Shown: in pieces, positions 1-12,544 of the stretch | How the letters are laid out: each line of letters begins with the position of its first letter | How positions within the stretch are numbered: the first letter of the stretch is position 1 | Assembly: GCF_040183065.1 (NCBI RefSeq) | Contig: NC_091125.1 | Location: 127,685,121-127,749,120 of the forward strand | Source of the DNA: Periplaneta americana | Taxonomy: Eukaryota; Arthropoda; Insecta; Blattodea; Blattidae | Length of the DNA: 64,000 bases | Reading direction: 5' to 3' | Position numbers and translations under genes: made by a program | Notes under the pieces: model-generated | What the model was told of the DNA's origin: nothing | What the model saw: the letters and a program-made list of their open reading frames with translations, nothing else | The model's database searches: none

Positions 1-480
1 CATGTTCTGATTTGTGATAACTTTGAAATAAGAATTAATGTCTGTGATTATATTACTACGGTATCTAAAAAGGCGAATAAATACTTACTTTATACCCTGT
101 CAGCAGTAGGAAATGTAATTTCAGACCGAACATGAGTTATTTTTCATCACTGCTATTAATTTTAACAATATTTATACTTTTCAAGATATATCAGTCATAA
201 TTTTGATTTATGGTATACGACTAACACTTTTTCTGCAGTAATGGGTAATACAGTATATTTACCCTAGTTTTCTCCAGCAAGTTTCAATAAAAGATTATTT
301 CTTACTTTTATGAAGCATACTAACTACTGTAGCGCCGAAACTTAAGCAAAGTTGACCTAGAAATCGGTCCACTACCTACCAGCTGAGCTAGAGAAAGCAA
401 TAAAATTTCAGACGATTGGCTAATCTTTGGGGCTCGGGAATACGTACTGACAGCCGCCTGTTGGTTTGGAATACAATCAG
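1..480. other. Unannotated AT-rich sequence
   Basis: No coding, RNA or repeat structure recognised before the first MITE. Short stretches resemble generic AT-rich intergenic DNA. Confidence 0.4.
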
Positions 481-656
481 AGTCTAGTATATATAGTCAC
501 GAAGCTTGAGTTGTTGGGGGTACTAGGAACGATAGACTGTGCCGAGACTATTTCGCATTGTCTGTGATCAGGCGATAGTAGTAGTGGTTAGCAACTATCT
601 ATGGATGCATATTCCCTACGTATTGAGCTTCGTGACTATATAGTATATACTAGACT
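481..656 (+). mobile_element. MITE family M1, copy 1
   Basis: A short element with terminal inverted repeats of about 30 bp: it opens with AGTCTAGTATATA followed by AGTCACGAAGCT, and the reverse complement closes it. The interior has no coding capacity. Two further copies lie at 45042-45216 (opposite orientation) and 58521-58701, which proves it is a dispersed family. It is probably moved by a DNA transposase encoded elsewhere. Confidence 0.8.
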
Positions 657-879
657 ATGATGCAATACGATGTTTCGACTGTTTATATAAGTTTGATACT
701 ATTGTTTTTCACATTCAACACGGCAACTTCGCATCGAAAAACTCATTCTGTGTCTGTCTAATGTTAGATCGACTTAGGTTAGAATATGAACGTGATGTAA
801 GTCCCAACAGTAGTTGAATATGTGTGAATATCTTATGATGAGTTGCCAGACCTAACGCGTTGCAAATATTTAATTGAAT

Positions 880-1409
880 GTGTTCAACTGTATTTATTTT
901 TATTTTTTATTTTCTTTTTTGTTTCTTATTTTTATTGTATAATCATGTGAATCGTGTTTATTTATCACACTTAACGACAATATGTATCCCACTGTGTTGT
1001 TTTTTTTATTAATAATCTATTTTTGTGTACATTTTATTCAATTGTCGCTTTCTGGTTTAATTATGTAAATCCTACTTAATTGTAATCTAATACTAATATG
1101 TATACTAATGTGTTTATTTTTATTTTTGCTGTGTACATTTTTTTTATTGAATTATCGGCTTCTGTTTTTATGTGATTCGTATTTGATTCCAACAACATTA
1201 ATATGTATTTCACACTATGTTTATTTTTATTTTATGAGGTAAATTTTTATGTAACTACCTCTTTTGATCACATTATGTACCTAAATTGTATCAGTATGTA
1301 ATTACTTAATTCTGATCCAGTTTGATTTTCAACTATGTAAGCAAGGTTTAATCCTGGTTGAGTGTAAGAGAAGGCCTTACGGCCTTAACTCTGCCAGGTT
1401 AAATAAAGC

Positions 1410-1470
<61 letters not shown>
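880..1470 (+). mobile_element. CR1/Jockey-like retrotransposon 3' end with (ATT)n tail
   Basis: About 430 bp from 985 are nearly identical to 55106-55570, and both end with the same hairpin-like motif (GGCCTTACGGCCTTAACTC, then CCAGGTTAAATAAA) and an (ATT)n tail. The same terminal motif, inverted, follows the reverse transcriptase gene at 20352-21683. This is therefore a 5'-truncated 3' untranslated end of that group. The tail runs from about 1412 to 1470. Confidence 0.75.
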
Positions 1471-1472
<2 letters not shown>

Positions 1473-1496
1473 ACAAAATTAATATATCGTGTCCAG

Positions 1497-1838
1497 CTGT
1501 GTTGGAAAGAGTTGGCGAAGAAAGAATGATGCCGAAATTGATCAGAAAGAGAAAAAGAAATTGGTTTGGTCACTGGCTGAGAAAAAAACTGCCTACTGAA
1601 GGATGCACTGGAAGAAATGGTGAACGGGAAAATAGTTCGGGGCAGAAGAAGATACCAGCTGATAGAAGACATTAAGATCACAAGATCGTATGCGGAAACT
1701 AAGAGGAAGGCAGAAAATAGGAAAGATTGGAGAATGCTGGGTTTGTGTGAAAGATCTACCATTTGGCAGAACACTATGTATGTATGTATGTATGTATGTA
1801 TGTATGTATGTATGTATGTATGTATGTATGTATGTATG
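1497..1838 (+). mobile_element. RTE-like retrotransposon C-terminal fragment with (TATG)n tail
   Basis: With frameshifts the plus strand reads as a piece containing RVGEERMMPKLIRKRKRN and WFGHWLRKK. It is homologous to the minus-strand fragment at 22545-23395. It is followed from 1776 by a pure TATG repeat. Short tandem-repeat tails are usual for RTE-type non-LTR elements. No intact frame survives. Confidence 0.65.
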
Positions 1839-1859
1839 ATCGTGTTTTCTTTTTCCAAC

Positions 1860-3440
1860 TAAAGCATTGTTAATGAGTTTTCTGTTGCATTTATTAGAGG
1901 GTTGAGCAGAATCCTAGTGATAACTTACACCAAGGAATTTCAAGGCCTGGAAATCCCATGCAATTGCACTAGTACAAGTAATAATAGTAGCAGTATGACA
2001 ATTATTCTACTCCATTTTATGAGAAATATCTAAGAGATTCTTAGCCCATCGGTACACAAGAACTGCCCAGTTACATCTGGTGACCGTTATAAGCGTGCCT
2101 ATACCATTTTGTTGAATTTTAAGACTAATATCCACATTTTTTGTTTCATTCACCTGAGAATTTCCTCTCCACGCTGTTATATGTAAAATATTTCAATTGT
2201 TGACAGTAAAGAAGGACCCCATTTCTCCCCTTAGTAAAGTTAATAATGAATTAAACTTTGCTTTAGTAATTTAATTTTTAAAAACAGACGAGATTTCACT
2301 GAGCACATTTGTGAATGCTTTGAAACTTTCTCTCAATGAGTAATTAGATCTGGGCCAACAGTTGAAAGAGATGCATAAGATCCCAGTGGCGGCTTATGTA
2401 CAGTTGTGCACACAGTCGTAGCTTAATGTATGTATAGGAATGAAGGAGTAGAGGAAGAATAATATTGTATCTTTTTCTAAAGAAAAAAAATTTCATCTAC
2501 GTCAGTGACAGATGAAATGTAGGCTATATACTCAGTTACTATTGCTGACAGGAAAAACCTTCTAAATTCATCAGGTCAAAACCTCCCCTGAAAAGTCATT
2601 CACGATTAGAATGTCTTCTTTAATGGTAAGTACGAAAATTACTCAACTAATAATACACTGACCGGCACAAAAAGAGAAACATTTCAATTTTATTACTTTT
2701 TATTATAAGATTTAAGATAATTCTATTGATAACTATACCTATTGAAAATATTTTGGTTACCACAATAATATACCGACATTTTCCCATCATTTCGTTTAAT
2801 TAACAATTAAAAATTCATTTTTTACTCGCAAACATACAGCCATTTGTATTTTTAAAAACTTGCGTTTCGCTTTTGTGCCAGTAAGTGTATTTTGTAGTTA
2901 CATACATGCTTATTACTTTTATCTTCAGATGTACCTGCGGTCTCACGAAATGTTAGAGACATCTGCCAGTCAAGGAGAATACTTCGTGATCAAAGAAGTG
3001 GATGAATTTTGTCTCGAAATATTTAATTTAGGAGAGCGCTTCTTATATTACCAAAATTGAAAACTCATCGCCCACAACAGGGATTGAATCTGTGGTGTTC
3101 GGGTAAAGGGGGTTGTCATTTTTTGTGCAGATAGAATTTTGTTCCCCAGACGAACACAAAAGTTAAAATATACAAGTGGATGTGCAAAAATCAAAAGAGT
3201 ACTAGCATTTTATGTGTTTTATTTGTGTAGAAAATTATTTTAATAGTGTCTGATTTTAATTTTCATTTATCTTCAAATTCATTTTTATGGCGTTTCCTTT
3301 TTACCCAAACAACAGAGATAATATTATTATCTGACATGTTTACCGATTAACATTTGAAGACAAGAAATTCATTAATCTTTAACTAAGGGGGACTCTTGTT
3401 TTCGATCTTGAAACGAACATTTTACGATTTCAAACAACTT

Positions 3441-3476
<36 letters not shown>

Positions 3477-3960
3477 GCAAAATTTTTGGAGGTCGCTTTT
3501 GGTTTACAGTATTTAGCCGTAAACAAATTTTCAAAGGAAGTTTTAACATAACAGCATGCTGGTTTCCCGTGTGAACTCAAATACTCAACGAAACTGAATT
3601 TGAAGGTTTCCAATCTGGTCTGAAACAAGGATATTTATCTGCTATTCCATGTTGTTTCAAGTGTTGACATTATACCAACCGCATGTCACAGGTCACACAA
3701 TTTGTCCGTCTGCTTTTAGATAAAAGCAATTCACACGTGATAGTAATCGTTGGCCAGAATTTTTAGAGCTCTGTGAAAAAATAAGGAGACAAGGATGTAT
3801 TTTATACTAATAATAATTTAAGTTTTATTCAACTTCACAAAATTCTTATGAAGTCATGTAATTACAAAATAGCATAACAAGAATTTACACTACTGATCAT
3901 TATATTTGTCTATCCTCTTTTTATATTTAACTTTATAGAAATAGCATTACACGTTGATAT
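1860..3960. other. Unannotated intergenic stretch
   Basis: No convincing gene was seen. It holds a poly-T run at about 3441-3473 and short AT-rich reading frames without signal peptides or domains. Two cysteine-containing stretches (about 2049 and 3155, minus strand) were examined as possible members of the peptide family and rejected. Confidence 0.4.
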
Positions 3961-3970
3961 AAATATGGCA

Positions 3971-5050
3971 TATACATGGTGAGCACAAATGATTTATATG
4001 ATTTTGCAGCCGTCCTATACTAATCATATCGAAGGTATGGCCATGATATTGATGCGAATTTCAGAATAATGCCCAAAGTTTCATTACACCTATAGGTGGC
4101 TAGATAACTATCGTCATTTTTGTTGTTGAAAAATGGCGATTTCTGCAGATGAAAAATGTTTCTGCGTCTTGAATTTTCATTGTAACAAGGCTATCATCGC
4201 CGTCCGGTGCAATTTTCGAAGAAAATATGGCAAGAACCCACCATCCAAGCAGTCAATTTATAACTGGTACGCCCAATTTCAACGTACGGGATCATTATGT
4301 AAGGGAAAGTCCACAGATCTCTCTGATCAGAAAGTGAACAGTATTCGTCAGTGCTCTGAACGAAGTCCTCAGAAATCTGTAAGAAGGGCCAGCAGAGAGC
4401 TCAATATTCCACAGAAAACTGTATGGAATGTCCTATGTAAGCAATTACACATGAAACGATATCGACTAAACTAACTGATGTTGACTGTGTGCATCATAAT
4501 TTCTGCATCAAGTTCCAAAGACTGCAAGATTATGGTTTTGTTGATAAACTGAATTCAACGATGAGACAACCTTTCGTAAGAGTGAAAAAGTCAATCCCCA
4601 TAACGTGCGAATTTCGGGACATGAGAATTCACTTACTTATCCATGAGCGTGATTCACCTAAGCTTAATATGTTCTTCGCAACGTCATGCGAAAAGGTATC
4701 CGGACCATTCTTCTTCATTGAACTATCAATACCAAATATTTTAAGTGGCCTCCCTGTTCGCCAGATTTAACGCCCTACGAATTCTTTTTGTTGGGCTACA
4801 TAAAAGAAGTCGTGTTAGTTACATTTTTACCCCACAGTCTTGCTGAGTTGAGACTGCGGATTACCAGAGCTGTCATCACCGCATCGACCGGTGCCGTAAC
4901 ATACGGGCAATCATACTGAGCACCTTCAAACGTTTTAGAGATTTTCCGCTTTCTTGTAAAGCTTCCATGAATCAAAATAAATTAAAACATTTGTACTGTA
5001 ATAGGTAATTAAAGAAATCGTCTAAATCTTTTGTGCTCATGCTGTATTTA
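3971..5050 (+). mobile_element. mariner/Tc1-type DNA transposon, degraded
   Basis: Terminal inverted repeats can be seen: TGAGCACAAATGATTTA near 3980 matches the reverse complement of TTTTGTGCTCATGCTGTA near 5045. Inside lies a broken transposase gene. The length of about 1.08 kb is usual for the superfamily. Stops and frameshifts mean it is no longer autonomous. Confidence 0.8.
4133..4910 (+). pseudogene. mariner-family transposase pseudogene
   Basis: The first open stretch (113 residues, ending at 4474) is the N-terminal DNA-binding part of the transposase type annotated as DUF4817/HTH. It contains YGKNPPSKQSIYNWY, KGKSTD, then RRASRELNIPQKTVW. After a stop, a second stretch has RDSPKLNMFF and GPFFFIE. 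From about 4748 a shifted frame reads SPDLTPYEFFLLGYIKE, the usual C-terminal catalytic neighbourhood. In an intact enzyme these parts would bind the inverted repeats and cut and rejoin DNA in the nucleus. The frame breaks and the missing middle catalytic part show it is dead. Family assignment is firm and the exact subfamily is not. Confidence 0.85.
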
Positions 5051-5059
5051 CCAACTGAC

Positions 5060-5980
5060 TATATTACATTTTTTCTTAGTAAAATATGGTTATTAATCGT
5101 ACTTATTCAACTTCAATGAACAAAATTAGTTAACTATATGCGAAATCTAATACAACAGTTCATTATTTAAATTCAATTACAATTACAATAATGGAGTGAA
5201 CACAGATAATTTTTACATTAAATTTTCTCCAAGTTTAAAGGACAATTTTATTAATTTTTTCTCTAATTCTATCATCCATATCAGCGTAATCATCAGCCTT
5301 TCATTGATAAATACTATTCTAAAACATACGAAGGGAAAAGGATTGGGTAATGTTCATGAAGAAATGACTATTGAATATTTACAATGCTTCTTAGGTGCAG
5401 AGAGGGACATAAAACAAGCAAGGACTCAGTACACACAATGTTTACAATGGTTATTACAGCAGTTCTAGGTATAAGAGATTCATTTTAACACAAGTATAAC
5501 AGTTGTTAATGACATAAAACATGACATAGAGTGTGGTTAGAATATTGATGTCCTCTCTAATTCCGTGCAGTGAAGTCAAGATGGAAGCACTTGCCGATGA
5601 ACAAATCTCTTAGTGTCGTTTTCCTCACTCCTCCGACCCTGAAAGAATGGAAACAAAAGTCTCTTTAGCTAAGAGTAACTAATATCCCTGAACACAGTAT
5701 AGCAGATTGGTCATCTCCATGTTAAAACAGGTAAAATATGGAAAAAAACAACTACCAGGATCGTCACTGTCGATTAGTAACGACCGCTAGATGGAAATAC
5801 AGTTGCTCCATGCAATTGAAACTAGAGTCATAACGTGACTTTTTCTGCAGTCGCTAGATGGCAGCATAGTGAAATAGATAAAAGTTGTTGCCTTCAAAGC
5901 CCATAAGGCTGATCAATCTGTTATATGCGATCTGAGCTAATATCAAACATTTACAGTTAATTAATTAATTGGTGATCACG
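5060..5980. other. Unannotated intergenic stretch
   Basis: A 90-codon open frame lies at 5196-5468. It has no signal peptide, recognisable domain or promoter, and I do not regard it as a gene. Nothing else is recognised. Confidence 0.35.
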
Positions 5981-5986
5981 CTACAG

Positions 5987-6098
5987 AATTTAAACCAGCG
6001 GTCATCAGCACAGAGCTCCCTCGGACTAGCGTCTCTTACCCGTGGTCACGTTATGACCCGACGCAGCATATGAGTGCTGACGACCACTGGTTTAAACT
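5987..6098. repeat. Short inverted repeat (foldback)
   Basis: Arms of about 25 bp (5987-6011 and 6074-6098), with TTTAAACCAGCGGTCATCAG matched by the reverse complement of CTGACGACCACTGGTTTAAA, surround a loop of about 60 bp. Probably a small MITE. Confidence 0.55.
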
Positions 6099-6232
6099 GT
6101 TGTTGGCCATGAGTTATAAAGAGTGGTAATATTTTACATAGTTTCATACGCTAAGTTACGTATCGTATATTTACGGAACGTTACGCATAAGACTTACAAG
6201 TGGCAAGAAGGACAGACAAATGATTTAATAAT

Positions 6233-6476
6233 AATTGAAGGGTTCAGAGCCATAGTGGGCCAAGCGCCATTTATTAAAAGCGAAGAAAGCAAGGGTTAAA
6301 TTTAAGTGATTACCATAGTTTAATGAACACTGACATATCATTTAGTTTTAATGTGCATAATTTATATTATTTGCTACGTTTTTCATGAAATTATGGTATT
6401 CACTTAATTTTAACCCTTGTTTTCTACATTTTTACTATATGGCGCTTGGCCCACTATGGCTCTGAACCCTTCAATT
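6233..6476. mobile_element. MITE with long terminal inverted repeats
   Basis: The ends are near-perfect reverse complements over about 40 bp, starting AATTGAAGGGTTCAGAGCC with CATAGTGGGCCAAGCGCCAT next. Homology continues inward more weakly (AGGGTTAAA against TTTAACCCT). There is no coding capacity. Only one copy was seen here. Confidence 0.75.
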
Positions 6477-6550
6477 ACATTTATTGCTTATTCCTTATTG
6501 CTTCATCGGTAGTGCCAACCAAAAGTGTACTATTATTATCTTTCAAATAA

Positions 6551-6551
6551 A

Positions 6552-6614
<63 letters not shown>
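6551..6614. repeat. (ATT)n microsatellite
   Basis: Pure trinucleotide repeat of about 64 bp. Confidence 0.95.
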
Positions 6615-6616
<2 letters not shown>

Positions 6617-6639
6617 ATTATATCAATACATTTCTACAG

Positions 6640-7195
6640 TCCAATGCCCTTTCCGATCTGTTGACATTAGTACGAGTTGCTTTTCTCAGGTTGTCTTGTC
6701 GTCCTTTTTTTAGGGCAACACTATTCATAATGCGAGCGAACAATTTTATTCGTCCATTGTGTTTTGTACACTTCGCATTTCATCCATCCCCACAGACAAA
6801 AGTCGATAGTACTAAGGCTGGAGACCTTGGTGGCCAATGCATGTAGCTCACAGTGGCCATTCCATCGTTCGGGGAATGTGATGTGTCACCTGACGGATAA
6901 AATGTACAGAGACTCCGTCATGTTGCAAGAGCATGCCCATCCTTGAAGCCATGAAACTACAAACAGCTGTTTCTCGACACTAATAATTATGAATAGTTCT
7001 GCTCTCAAACGATGTCAGAAGAGTGACACGTAGTATTCATTTGTCGTTCCTAAATACTATTTGTAAGGTTTGTTATGCGTAACATTCAAACAGTTGTATC
7101 TAAAACTCACTGAAAATGCACTTTTTTACTCAGAACAGTCCAAACTATTACCGCCCTAAAATATTTACCATTTATTCTGAATCACTCTGTATATT
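6640..7195 (-). mobile_element. mariner-like transposon remnant
   Basis: The minus-strand start at about 7192 carries ATACAGAGTGATTCAGAATA, typical of the terminal repeat of one insect mariner group. Between about 6960 and 6770 the minus strand reads, with frameshifts, GVSVHFIRQVTHHIPRTMEW and later WPPRSPAL, the conserved transposase C-terminal region around a D/W/PPRSPDL motif. It is heavily decayed and incapable of transposition. Confidence 0.6.
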
Positions 7196-7480
7196 AAGAG
7201 TTCAGATTTAGTCATCCAATTAATTTACATTTGTTTAATTAATCCGCTTTATTACAATACAAACGAACAAAAAACAAAACGAAGTGTTTATCTGAAGATT
7301 TATGGCATGGTTCAATAGTCTTTTACTCCAACCAATTAGAATTGATTAGTTTTACGGCATTGTTACGGAAGATATTTCAGACCATGCTTTTTGGTCTGAA
7401 TGTATCAACCCTTATAGTAAGTTATATAGCGATTCTAAGATGCTGTAAGTTTGCAGACACATTTGATTCTAATTTTTAAG

Positions 7481-7722
7481 TAGGTTATTTTACGACGCTG
7501 TATCACCATATTAGGTTATTTAGTGTCTGAATGAGATGACGGTGATAATGCTAGTGAAATAAGTCAGGGGTCAAGCACCGAAAGTTAACCAACATTTGCT
7601 CAAATTGGGTTGAGGGAAAACCCCGGAAAAACCTCAACCAGGTAACATGCCCTGACCGGGATTCGAACCCGGGCCACCTAGTTTCGAGGACAGACACGCT
7701 AACCGTTACTCCACAGGTGTCG
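7481..7722 (-). mobile_element. tRNA-derived SINE family S1, copy 1
   Basis: Read on the minus strand, the element starts with a tRNA-like head (GTGGAGTAACGGTTAGCG, then a B-box GGTTCGAATCCCGG). It continues with CCTCAACCCAA and ends near TCGTAAAATAACCTA. Other copies in this window are 21749-21999, 29875-30030, 51446-51689 and 59291-59521, plus headless fragments. It is transcribed by RNA polymerase III in principle and has no protein. Confidence 0.85.
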
Positions 7723-8190
7723 ACGATTCTATAGTCCGGGTCAGCTTACTTCATACCTTAAGGGTGAAACCTAACCATTTTTATCCCCCATTACTACATA
7801 TGCTAGTGTATTGTGGTTAGTTTCTAGTTTGCAGGTTGAATTTTCTTTTGCCAACTTCGTTTCGAATTTCGATACTGACAAATACTACAAATGGTAGTGA
7901 TTTTGTAACTGGTATGTTGGCAGCTGAGACAAATATCTGCGCATTATTCCTAGATGGAGCCTCTGTGACCCTTGAATGATAAAATACAAATCATTTTTAA
8001 AAGTAGACAATGGAATCTCGTTCCTAAGAGTCTGGCGTAGGCTAAATAAAGACTTCTATTTAAATCATTTAATAATCAGACAATTAATAAAGAATTCATT
8101 AATTATCCTTTACGTTGTCTTTCATTCTCAACATTTATTTTCGACTATAACATACCCTTTCCAATTGAAAATGTCGCTTTAATTTAAATT

Positions 8191-8390
8191 AGGGGAGAGT
8201 CGGGTAGTATCGGACATCGGGTAATATCGGACAGTGAGTTTCTTTCATCTACCACACGATGATCGTACCTGATTGACATGGTTACATTTCTGTGATGTCG
8301 CATAGAGAAACGTAACCATGTCATTCAGGTACTACCATATGGTGGTAGATGAAAGAAACACATTGTCCGATACTACCCGACTCTCCCCTA
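8191..8390. mobile_element. Foldback MITE family M2, copy 1
   Basis: The whole 200-bp element is nearly palindromic. It starts GGGGAGAGTCGGGTAGTATC and ends with the reverse complement. The inner arms pair as well (CTTTCATCTACCA with TGGTAGATGAAAG, and ACATGGTTAC with GTAACCATGT). Two more copies lie at 39961-40180 and 41535-41750. It has no coding capacity. Confidence 0.85.
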
Positions 8391-8419
8391 AGTCTTAGTT
8401 TACTTTAGATAGGTCTATA

Positions 8420-8570
8420 AGTTGCACAACGCAGAACTGCATGCATTGTATTCCTCACCTAACATAATTAGGGACGTTAAATCCAAACGTTTTAGATGGG
8501 TAAGGCACGTAGCACGCATAGGTGAATCCAGAAATGCATACAGAGTGTTAGTTCAGAGACCTAAGGGACC
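8420..8570 (+). mobile_element. RTE retrotransposon fragment
   Basis: The translation [20 protein letters not shown] and then RWVRHVARIGESRNAYRVLV matches the C-terminal part of the RTE copies at 11524-12060 and 13274-14351, in the opposite orientation. It is cut at both ends, and a different retrotransposon 3' end begins immediately after it. Confidence 0.75.
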
Positions 8571-8575
8571 TTATA

Positions 8576-9252
8576 TAATGTTATCATATACTGTCGATAA
8601 TCCGATATGCCCTAATTTTTTGGGGAAATGGAACCAAAATTGAAAGCGTGTTGATTTTACAAAAGAAAGCCATTAGAATGTTATGTAAATCAAACTATCT
8701 GGAACATTCTCGGCCACTTTTCAGACAATCACAGATTTTAACAATCATAAATTTGTATATATATGATCTAGTACTTTACACTCGACAAAATATCGACTTT
8801 ACTCATTAGTGGCCAATATACATGATCATGAAATTAGAAATAGTGAACAAATTAATATTCCATATTGAATATTACACAAGAGCAACACAAACTTTTTAAT
8901 TATGGGCATAAAATTATATAATAAGCTCTCCAGTCAATATTATAAATTACCAATCAATAGCTTCAAAACTATATTTTACAATTGGTTATTAAATAATCCT
9001 TTTTATTCTGTTGCTGAGTTTTTCAACACAAATTTGTATGAAATTGCATTTTAATAAATAAGTTTAATTCCAATTTAGTTAGTTTCCTTTAATCTAAAAG
9101 TTTCAAATTACTTAAGGTTTTCATTGCATTATTTAAATTTTACTGTGTCTTTTATTAGCGTTTTTTAAAATGTATTTATATGTTTTTCAATGTATTCTGA
9201 CGAAACCTAAAACTGTATGTCTAATGGCCAAATAAATTGAATTGAATTGTAT
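8576..9252 (+). mobile_element. Jockey/CR1-type retrotransposon 3' end
   Basis: With stops it reads ALIFWGNGTKIESVLILQKK, then AIRMLCKSNYLEHSRPLFR, a thumb-region sequence typical of Jockey/CR1-like reverse transcriptases. It ends in an AT-rich untranslated tail with AATAAATTGAATTGAATTG. It is 5' truncated and dead. Confidence 0.65.
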
Positions 9253-9254
9253 TT

Positions 9255-10430
9255 ATATATACTATATAATATGATAACATTATGAGCTATGTTTGCGATC
9301 CCATTTTGTTGTACATATAATTTCCAAATATAAAACCATATTTAGAAAGCTTGATTTTTTTTTACATACAGTATTTTATAAAGAGCTTGCCTGGATTCAC
9401 CTTTAATATTATAGGAGCTCAGCGCTCGTACTGTACTCCAACCAGGAGAAAGTCTCAGGGGAATGAGACGCAGCGGGGTAATGCTGTGAATGAATGTTAA
9501 TGTCATAAGATGTCATAAGGTCACACACGTGGGTACACGCATCTCCATTGGCTAACTCTCAAAACACAAACGATAACACTGATACACACATACTTATACT
9601 ACCCTAGTTACAAAATTAGATCACGGTTAATCTCCTGGTCTTTTAATCCCTCCATACAGGAAATAACATATGCAGGAGAGCGCTTTTTACACTGACGTTA
9701 TAACGGTAATATTATTTATCTACTTCGCTCCATTAGATGACACAATAGTAAGCACATTCCTTTCACGGTTAATCTCCTGGTTGGAGAGCAGTAAGTGGCC
9801 CTAGAGGTAACTTATATATTTGTTGTAGTAAGTAATAATTGATATTAACAATGTTAATAATAACTGAAGGGTTTTCTGAAAAAGAATCAGTCCAAAAAAT
9901 GCAAATTTGAGATATTAAGCATATGGTGAGTGCGTACTGAATTAGTTGTTGGGGGAAAAAACACCATAGGTCTATGTTATAGGAGTGAACATTTTCAGTG
10001 ATTTTCATAAAATAACCATAGTCCAAAGACTTCTTTTGTGAAAAGAGTCATTGTCCAGCCAGGACAATGGTAGCATTTACAAATATCCATTCAGGGGCGA
10101 ATGCTAGTCACGAAAGTTAGGCTTGCTCTTTTATTCATAGGGGAAGATGGGAGGATATAATAATTCATAATGAATAAAAATAATCAGACCCACATAAATA
10201 ATTTATTTTATAATTATGAAATAATTACGAGTCAGGGATCATATTCACTTATCAGATGTAGAAGTTCGATATAATATAACAAACATGACTAACAAAACAG
10301 TTTATTTAGTTTTTCCGACCAACCAATGCACATTGTTGTATTGAGCTGCACTGAACGAGCGCACGTATTCTCTATAATGTCTGTCTTCTCTTGAATAGTC
10401 CTTCGGGAAAGTGGATTTAGTAATAAGGTT
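9255..10430. other. Unannotated intergenic stretch
   Basis: Short direct repeats occur (TCACGGTTAATCTCCTGGT at about 9621 and 9765). An 85-codon minus frame at 9769-10026 shows nothing recognisable. Confidence 0.35.
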
Positions 10431-10932
10431 TCAATAACACACAATTCCGAACTCATTGCAATACCTCAAATTAATGTTTAAGAATTCAGCAGGTAACATA
10501 TGCATTCCGCTCATACAATTACATTGCACTCGCAAATCACAGCACATTCCCGCTGTCAATACTGCTCTGTGTAACGTTAAATAGTCGTTGGTGTAGCTCT
10601 CGGACCAGAGCTTCAAACAACACATAACAGAAGCATGTGCGCCTAGGACGGACCAAGGAGGAAGGCACTTGCGCGCGCATAATATTCTCGCTATTTCTAC
10701 GTCTTTCCTGTAGCTCCAAGAAACGAGCAAGCGTTGCGATACTTGCGGTGTGCAACCAGCGGGTGGTATTATGCCTATACAGTATTCCAAAAATCAAAAT
10801 AAATTTTAATGTACGTAACGCCATTTTGAGAAATAAACATTCTACGAAAATATTGGGCTTGTGCAGCAAGCATAGCATGCACTGAGAAATCGCCCCTGAT
10901 CCCATTGATATCATCTTGAAACATTTATCCAT
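10431..10932 (-). other. Region of overlapping open frames, unrecognised
   Basis: Two overlapping minus-strand frames (131 codons at 10537-10932 and 119 codons at 10431-10790) and a shorter plus frame lie in a locally GC-richer patch. The longer frame has an Arg-rich stretch (LELQERRRN) but no signal peptide, domain or motif I can name. It may be transposase debris or chance. I do not assign a function. Confidence 0.2.
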
Positions 10933-11408
10933 ACAATTTTAAACTATAGTAGATTGGCAATATTGCTTCTTACGTACGCGGCAAAAGCCATCTCAGAGAA
11001 AAATATTTTGACACGTGAATTGTTGTATTAGTTATGGTGTCATATTTAAGTACAGAAGTAACCCCATGGAAGAAACGTAAGCAACGAAAGGAAAAAAAAA
11101 CAGGATATAGGCCCTAATAAATTAAAACAAAATTAAAGGAGAGGCACACTTTAGCCACAACAGAGTTTTTTTAACAACCATTGTCCACAATTAATTATAT
11201 TTACACATGTATTTTTATGAGGCAATTTAAATTATAACTGTACTTCAATTTTCCTAAGTTTCTACAACACCTTAAGAAATAGCATAATGAATTTCATACT
11301 TTAAGTGTTAACAACACCCATGCCAGATAGCTTTTTGTTTCTCCTGAAAATTTATGTTTTTGGACTATGGTTGTATTTTTTTTCAACTAACCCTTCAATT
11401 ATTAAAAT

Positions 11409-11518
<110 letters not shown>

Positions 11519-12205
11519 GGCTTTTAAGGAACCCGGAGGTTCATTGCCGCCCTCACATAAGCCCGCCATTGGTCCCTATCCTGAGCAAGATTAATCCATT
11601 CTCTATCAATATATCCCACCTCCCTCAAATCCATTTTAATATTATCTTCCCATCTACGTCTCGGCCTCCCTAATGGACTTTTTCCCTCCGGCCTCCCAAC
11701 TAACACTCTATATGCATTTCTGGATTCGCCCATACGTGCTACATGCCCTGTCCATCTCAAACGTCTGGATTTAATGTTCCTAATTATGTCAGGTGAAGAA
11801 TACAATTCGTGCAGTTCTGTGTTGTGTAACTTTCTCCATTCTCCTGTAACTTCATCCCTTTTAGCCCCAAATATTTTCCTAAGCACCTTATTCTCAAACG
11901 CCCTTAACCTATGTTCCTCTCTCGAAGTGAGAGTCCAAGTTTCACAACCATAAAGAACAACCGGTAATATAATTGTTTTATAAATTCTAACTTTCAGATT
12001 TTTTGACAGCAGACTGGATGATAAAAGCTTCTCAACCGAATAATAACAGACGTTTCCCATATATATTCTGTGTTTAATTTCATCCCGAGTATCATTTATA
12101 TTTGTTACTGTTGCTCCAAGATATTTGAACTTCTGTACCTCTTCAAAAGATAAATTTCCAATTTTTATATTTCTATTTCGTACAATATTTTCGTCACGAG
12201 AAAAA
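11519..12205 (-). mobile_element. RTE-clade non-LTR retrotransposon, 5' truncated
   Basis: The minus strand carries an open frame of 178 codons (12060 down to 11524) with [25 protein letters not shown], then RAFENKVLRKIFGAKRDEV and the terminal RAAMNLRVP. The thumb motif [11 protein letters not shown] is characteristic of RTE-type reverse transcriptases. Upstream of 12060 the reading continues with stops to about 12205 ([11 protein letters not shown] in better copies). The catalytic palm is missing, so it is a dead copy. The GTAA tail follows at 11518. Confidence 0.85.
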
Positions 12206-12540
12206 TATTGTAAGTGGAAATAAAACTAATAGGCCTATACCATCTTAAAGCTACTTATTTTCTAATAATTTTACATAATATATATGGTTCATTACGTAAG
12301 CCTTCTAGTTTTTGAATCATCACAAGTTTAAGCAGTCTTACACTTTTCGTTCCTTGATTCCGCTCTCTGATTCCATCGCCCGAATTTTCCTAATGATCCT
12401 TCAATATACGTGAAACAATACTTTTTAATGTATTGGACCTAAGTATAACCATTAATCATTTGAGTTCTTAAGGAATTTCAACAATAAAAAACACGGCATG
12501 TAAATTGATTCACTGATACTAACCTGACTCTGAATATGTA
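12206..12540. other. Downstream flank of peptide gene A
   Basis: AT-rich, no reading frame or repeat recognised. It contains whatever 3' untranslated sequence belongs to the gene ending at 12545. Confidence 0.35.
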
Positions 12541-12544
12541 AGTT

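Noticed and set aside
2030..2070. Minus-strand CTDGLRIS, resembling C-x2-G-x-R
   Set aside because: Stop follows at once, with no second Cys and no signal peptide.
3020..3240. Minus-strand stretch containing CSSGEQNSIC and TKN after a hydrophobic run, similar to the peptide module
   Set aside because: No in-frame ATG (a stop precedes the hydrophobic run), cysteine spacing of 8, and no Arg after the Gly.
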